From an uncultured Clostridium sp. (GTDB lineage: Bacteria > Bacillota > Clostridia > Clostridiales > Clostridiaceae): a stretch of DNA of 11,465 nucleotides. The position numbers and the translations under genes are program-made. The DNA is taken from assembly GCA_900547475.1 (NCBI GenBank), contig URGW01000057.1, forward strand, positions 1 through 11,465. The letters are read 5' to 3'. Positions 8,490 to 11,465 of the stretch are shown here, piece after piece; positions within the stretch are counted from its first letter, which is position 1, and every line of letters starts with the position of its first letter. The notes under the pieces were generated by a model. It was not told the DNA's origin, made no database searches, and worked only from the letters and a program-made list of their open reading frames with translations.

Positions 8490-8649
8490 AAATTAATTGA
8501 ATATTGTTTTAATAAGGAGATGTAGATGTATAAATAAATATATGCTAACAAAATAATAGTTAAATTACAAAATTAACATAAATAAAAAAATGTAATTAAG
8601 TAGATACACTAATTATAGGGTATTAAGTTAAGAGGGGATGGGGATAATA
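8490..8649 (+). promoter_or_regulatory. glgC upstream region, promoter not pinned down
   Basis: The 160 bases between the terminator and glgC should hold the promoter of glgC-glgD, but no -35/-10 pair is convincing. Weak options are TTGTTT (8504-8509) with TATAAA (8529-8534, spacing 19) and TTAACA (8573-8578) with poor downstream partners. A perfect AAGGAG (8514/8515-8519) precedes a three-codon reading frame (ATG TAT AAA TAA, 8526-8537). A loose inverted repeat, ATTACA/TGTAAT (8564-8569, 8591-8596), is also present. Confidence 0.35.
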
Positions 8650-9807
8650 GTGAGAAAAAAAGAAATGGTTGCTATGATATTGGCAGGAGGACAAGGATCA
8701 AGATTAGGTGTTTTAACGAAGAAATTAGCCAAACCAGCAGTACCTTATGGAGGAAAATATAGAATAATAGATTTTCCTTTAAGTAATTGCTCAAATTCGG
8801 GTATATATTCAGTTGGAGTACTAACTCAATATAAGCCATTAGAACTTAATGCACATATTGGAATAGGGAGTCCATGGGATTTAGATAGAAGAGATGGAGG
8901 AGTGAGTATACTACCACCATACCAAGAGGAAAAGGGGGGGAATTGGTATAAGGGAACTGCAAATGCAATTTATCAAAATATTGAATTTGTAGATAGATAT
9001 AATCCAGAATATGTATTAATTTTATCAGGTGACCATATTTATAAAATGGATTATGATAGAATGCTTCAATTCCATAAGGAAAAGAATGCTGAAGCTACAA
9101 TAGCAGTAATTGAAGTTCCTATGAAAGAGGCTTCTAGATTTGGAATAATGAATACTAATGAAGATCTATCAATATATGAGTTTGAAGAAAAACCTGCGAA
9201 TCCTAAGAGTAATATGGCATCCATGGGAGTTTATATATTTAATTGGAAACTATTAAGACAAGCATTAAAGGAAGATGAAAAGGATAAAGAATCTAGCAAT
9301 GACTTTGGTAAAAACATAATTCCTAAAATGTTAAGTGAGGGTAGAAAATTAGTGGCTTATCCATTTAAAGGGTATTGGAAAGACGTAGGTACTATAAGTA
9401 GTCTTTGGGAAGCAAATATGGATTTATTAAAAAGAGAAAGTGGATTAAATTTATATGAGGATGATTGGAAGATATATTCTGTTAGTCCTGTAAGACCAGC
9501 ACAATATATTGGAAAAGATGCAAATGTCAAAAATTCATTAGTGGTTGAAGGGTGCACAGTTCATGGAAAAGTTGAAAATTCTATATTATTTGAAGGAGTT
9601 TACATCGGTAAAAATACTATTATAAGAGATTCTGTAATAATGACTGATGCCAAGATTGGAGATAATGTAGTAATCAATAAGGCTATTATTGGTGGAGAAG
9701 CTAAGATAAGAAAAGATTGTAAAATAGGTAATGGTGAAAAAATATCTGTTATAGCATCTAAAGAAGATGTTAAAAGTGGAACTGTAATAGATGCAATGGA
9801 AGTATAA
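8650..9807 (+). CDS. glgC: glucose-1-phosphate adenylyltransferase, catalytic subunit (GlgC)
   Basis: Makes ADP-glucose and pyrophosphate from ATP and glucose-1-phosphate, the committed step of bacterial glycogen synthesis. Numbering from the GTG at 8650 (385 residues), the N-terminal nucleotidyltransferase domain shows AGGQGSRLG (12-20), SGDH (126-129, with the metal-binding Asp at D128) and FEEKPANP (178-185, K181 matching the glucose-1-phosphate Lys of E. coli). A left-handed beta-helix of hexapeptide repeats follows from about 282. An in-frame ATG at 8638 directly abuts the AGAGGGG run, leaving no spacing for the ribosome. GTG at 8650 lies six bases after GGGG (8640-8643) and gives the family-like start MRKKEMVAMILAGG, so I prefer it. 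First gene of the second unit. A run of seven G (8934-8940) lies inside the frame. Confidence 0.95.
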   Translation: MRKKEMVAMILAGGQGSRLGVLTKKLAKPAVPYGGKYRIIDFPLSNCSNSGIYSVGVLTQYKPLELNAHIGIGSPWDLDRRDGGVSILPPYQEEKGGNWYKGTANAIYQNIEFVDRYNPEYVLILSGDHIYKMDYDRMLQFHKEKNAEATIAVIEVPMKEASRFGIMNTNEDLSIYEFEEKPANPKSNMASMGVYIFNWKLLRQALKEDEKDKESSNDFGKNIIPKMLSEGRKLVAYPFKGYWKDVGTISSLWEANMDLLKRESGLNLYEDDWKIYSVSPVRPAQYIGKDANVKNSLVVEGCTVHGKVENSILFEGVYIGKNTIIRDSVIMTDAKIGDNVVINKAIIGGEAKIRKDCKIGNGEKISVIASKEDVKSGTVIDAMEV

Positions 9808-9828
9808 TATAGGGGGGAAAGAGAAAAT

Positions 9829-10935
9829 ATGAATAATTGTATTGGTATAATTAACTTAGATGAAAATGAACAAAAAACTACAGAGTTAACAAGACACAGA
9901 CCTTTAGCATCGTTACCTATAGCAGGTAGATATAGAGTTGTTGACTTTGTATTATCTAATATGACTAATTCAGGAATTGAAGTAATAGGAATATTTACAA
10001 AAAATAAGTCACGATCACTAATGGATCATTTGACAAATGGTAGGCCGTGGGATATGCATCGTAAAAAGGATGGATTAAAGGTATTTAATTTTGGTGATAT
10101 TGATCCAGTACATGATGATGTTCATAACTTTTTAGAAAATATAGATTATTTTGATTATAGTAAAAAAGAGTATACTTTGATTTGTTCATCATATATGATT
10201 TGCAATATAAATTACAGTGAATTAATTAAGTATCATATTTCACAAGGTAATGATGTAACAACAGTATATAAAAATGTTAAACATGTAGAAGATAACTTTA
10301 TTGGATGCCAAGTTTTAAACTTAGATGAAAATAGTAGAGTAATTGGTGTTGGAGAAAATGTAGGTTTAAAGAATAGTGCTAATATAAATATGGAAATGTA
10401 TATAATGAAAACTGATTTTTTTATAGACATGATATATGAATGTATTAGAGGTGGAATATATAAAAAGATAAAAAATTATATCAATGGAAATATAGATAAA
10501 TTAAAAGTTGGTGGTTATGAGTTTAAAGGATACTTAGCTTGCATTAATTCTATAGGAGCATACTATGATGCTAATATGGAATTTTTAAATGAAAAAGTAA
10601 ATAAAGAATTATTTTATAACAACTTTCCTATATATACTAAACCTAAAGATGCATGCCCAACACAATATACTGAAACAAGTAGTGTAGTAAATTCTATTAT
10701 TGCTAATGGGTCATATATTGAAGGAACAGTTAAAAATAGTGTTATAGGAAGAAATGTTTATATTGGAAAAGGTAGTGTAATTGAAAATTGTGTTATACTT
10801 CAAAATACTGTTATAGGAAATAATGTAACTATGAGTAATACAATTACGGATAAAGGAACATTAATTGATGATAATGAAGAGGTAAAGGGATTAGAAAATA
10901 ATCCAGTTATAATTCCTAAAAAAAGGGTTGTTTAA
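9829..10935 (+). CDS. glgD: GlgD, non-catalytic paralogue of ADP-glucose pyrophosphorylase
   Basis: A 368-residue paralogue of GlgC that in Firmicutes pairs with GlgC and changes its activity. The overall fold is kept: a nucleotidyltransferase domain with GRYRVVDFVLSNMTNSGI (33-50) and a beta-helix tail of hexapeptides (about 287-340). The catalytic signatures are lost. The glycine-rich GGxGSRL loop is replaced by a DENEQKTTEL-like stretch (11-20). GDH of GlgC aligns to SYM (121-123), and the glucose-1-phosphate Lys aligns to N177. It is therefore very unlikely to make ADP-glucose alone. It starts 21 bases after glgC, with AGGGGGG (9811-9817) as its ribosome binding site. That site is eleven bases from the ATG, rather long, which might lower its expression relative to GlgC. 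Confidence 0.94.
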   Translation: MNNCIGIINLDENEQKTTELTRHRPLASLPIAGRYRVVDFVLSNMTNSGIEVIGIFTKNKSRSLMDHLTNGRPWDMHRKKDGLKVFNFGDIDPVHDDVHNFLENIDYFDYSKKEYTLICSSYMICNINYSELIKYHISQGNDVTTVYKNVKHVEDNFIGCQVLNLDENSRVIGVGENVGLKNSANINMEMYIMKTDFFIDMIYECIRGGIYKKIKNYINGNIDKLKVGGYEFKGYLACINSIGAYYDANMEFLNEKVNKELFYNNFPIYTKPKDACPTQYTETSSVVNSIIANGSYIEGTVKNSVIGRNVYIGKGSVIENCVILQNTVIGNNVTMSNTITDKGTLIDDNEEVKGLENNPVIIPKKRVV

Positions 10936-10949
10936 AAATACTAATTAAT

Positions 10950-10992
10950 AAAAAGAGAGTTAAAATAAAAATATAATTTAACTCTCTTTTTT
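10950..10992 (+). terminator. terminator of glgC-glgD
   Basis: A 15-bp stem pairs 10950-10964 with 10977-10991 around a 12-base A/T loop. It has an A-tract on the 5' arm and a T-tract on the 3' arm. It begins 15 bases after the glgD stop and could also stop transcription entering from the opposite direction. Confidence 0.92.
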
Positions 10993-11251
10993 ATATCTAG
11001 GAAAGTATAAATTGGTCGAGTTTTAAAGAGAGTAATATCAATGATTTTAAAATTGTAAAATTAAAAAGTGCACTATGAAGGGGGAGGAAGTTTTATTTAT
11101 AAACATATTATGGTAAAATGTGATATATAGTTGATTGAATATTCAAATTAAATAAGTGAACGTATCCTTGTGTATCAATATAAGTATTATTAAGAAAATT
11201 TATAAAAAATACAGAAAAACTAAACTAATTTCTGAATATAATAATACAGTA
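10993..11251. other. AT-rich spacer before rRNA promoters
   Basis: There is no gene here. Visible items are a strong purine run, GGGGGAGGAAG (11080-11090), without a usable start codon, and an extended -10-like TGGTAAAAT (11111-11119). There is also a perfect 12-base palindrome TTGAATATTCAA (11135-11146) and a small hairpin CAGAAA/TTTCTG (11212-11217 with 11229-11234). The stretch is probably the upstream, UP-element-like region of the following rRNA operon. Confidence 0.5.
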
Positions 11252-11281
11252 TTGGTTAATATGTTAATATAATGATATTAT
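11252..11281 (+). promoter_or_regulatory. candidate upstream rRNA promoter (P1)
   Basis: TTGGTT (11252-11257) and TATTAT (11276-11281) are 18 bases apart. A perfect TATAAT (11268-11273) is also present but lacks a good -35 at normal spacing. A transcript from here would begin near 11288 and carry the GAAA-tetraloop hairpin at 11289-11300. This promoter is weaker than the one at 11371. Confidence 0.4.
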
Positions 11282-11288
11282 AAGTTTT

Positions 11289-11330
11289 GTCCGAAAGGAC
11301 CGCTGATAAGTCGAAAGATAGGAAATGAAG
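11289..11330 (+). ncRNA. unassigned structured leader segment between rRNA promoters
   Basis: A GTCC-GAAA-GGAC hairpin (11289-11300) is followed by CGCTGATAA and a second, short hairpin with a GAAA tetraloop (GTC-GAAA-GAT, 11310-11319). A purine-rich GGAAATGAAG comes next. The block is far more G/C-rich than its surroundings. It does not match any riboswitch or ribozyme I can name. It would be transcribed only from the upstream promoter. Confidence 0.35.
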
Positions 11331-11370
11331 TAAGTTAACAAAAACAACAAAAAAATGTTGAAAAAAGATG

Positions 11371-11399
11371 TTGACAGAAAAGTTTCTCAGTGATAAGAT
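11371..11399 (+). promoter_or_regulatory. main rRNA operon promoter (P2)
   Basis: A consensus TTGACA (11371-11376) and TAAGAT (11394-11399) are separated by exactly 17 bases, with an A-rich stretch upstream (11341-11366). The predicted start near 11405 leads straight into the 16S leader. This is the best promoter in the window. Confidence 0.88.
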
Positions 11400-11405
11400 A
11401 AGGAA

Positions 11406-11465
11406 GTCGCTTCGGTGCGACAGAGTAAATGGTCTTTGAAAATTGAACAGAATATAGTTAAAGTA
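11406..11465 (+). promoter_or_regulatory. 5' leader of the next 16S rRNA (pre-rRNA)
   Basis: A 5-bp hairpin, GTCGC-TTCGGT-GCGAC (11406-11421), is followed by GGTCTTTGAAAATTGAACAG (11431-11450). This sequence is conserved upstream of 16S rRNA in clostridia and contains the boxA-like antitermination/processing element. The 16S gene itself begins beyond the window. A second, co-directional rRNA operon therefore starts here. Confidence 0.85.

Noticed and set aside
9357..9557. Minus-strand open frame inside glgC
   Set aside because: Opposite conserved GlgC sequence; no ribosome binding site or recognisable protein.
10233..10430. Minus-strand open frame inside glgD
   Set aside because: Opposite GlgD coding sequence; composition reflects the complementary strand only.
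11075..11116. Thirteen-codon frame MKGEEVLFINILW
   Set aside because: No ribosome binding site before its ATG; the purine run lies inside it. Too short to support.
11289..11330. Possible hammerhead ribozyme (CTGATAA, GAAA elements)
   Set aside because: The core should read CUGANGA, and the essential G is A here. The GAAA after stem II is displaced by extra bases, and no stem I/III pairing with a cleavage site is apparent.
1..11465. CRISPR array, transposase, integrase, attachment sites, tRNA genes, catabolite-response (cre) sites
   Set aside because: I looked on both strands and found no regularly spaced repeats, mobile-element genes, tRNA cloverleaf or convincing cre match near either glg promoter region.

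Overview
The window comes from a low-GC, strongly AT-rich Firmicute, most likely a Clostridium sensu stricto species. The evidence is codon use rich in A/T, purine-rich G-heavy Shine-Dalgarno (SD) sites, clostridial-style rRNA flanks at both ends, and a glycogen gene set with the Firmicute GlgC/GlgD pair. No species is assigned.

Layout. Bases 1-42 are the 3' end of a 5S rRNA gene, followed by its terminator (46-77) and a second similar terminator (202-237). Bases 238-554 are very AT-rich and hold no recognisable gene. A likely vegetative promoter (555-584) then starts transcription unit 1: glgB (branching enzyme), glgA (glycogen synthase), glgP (glycogen phosphorylase) and an intracellular GH13 alpha-glucan hydrolase. 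It closes with a hairpin terminator at 8456-8489. Transcription unit 2 carries glgC and glgD (ADP-glucose pyrophosphorylase, catalytic and non-catalytic paralogue) and ends at a strong terminator (10950-10992). The last ~470 bases are the promoter region and 5' leader of another rRNA operon on the same strand. The best promoter there is TTGACA-17-TAAGAT at 11371-11399, followed by a small hairpin and the conserved sequence that precedes clostridial 16S rRNA. All genes are on the + strand.

How the genes work together. GlgC, probably with GlgD, makes ADP-glucose. GlgA adds glucose to alpha-1,4 chains, and GlgB introduces alpha-1,6 branches. GlgP releases glucose-1-phosphate from chain ends, and the GH13 enzyme probably trims or hydrolyses the short branched dextrins that GlgP leaves. 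Synthesis and breakdown are therefore encoded together, while precursor supply sits behind its own terminator.

I see no new defence, mobile or biosynthetic system. This is a conserved metabolic locus between two rRNA operons. The points worth a second look are the lysine-rich tail and unusual active-site neighbour in GlgB, start-site problems in glgC and the GH13 gene, the split operon, and unexplained structured or relic sequences in the two rRNA flanks.
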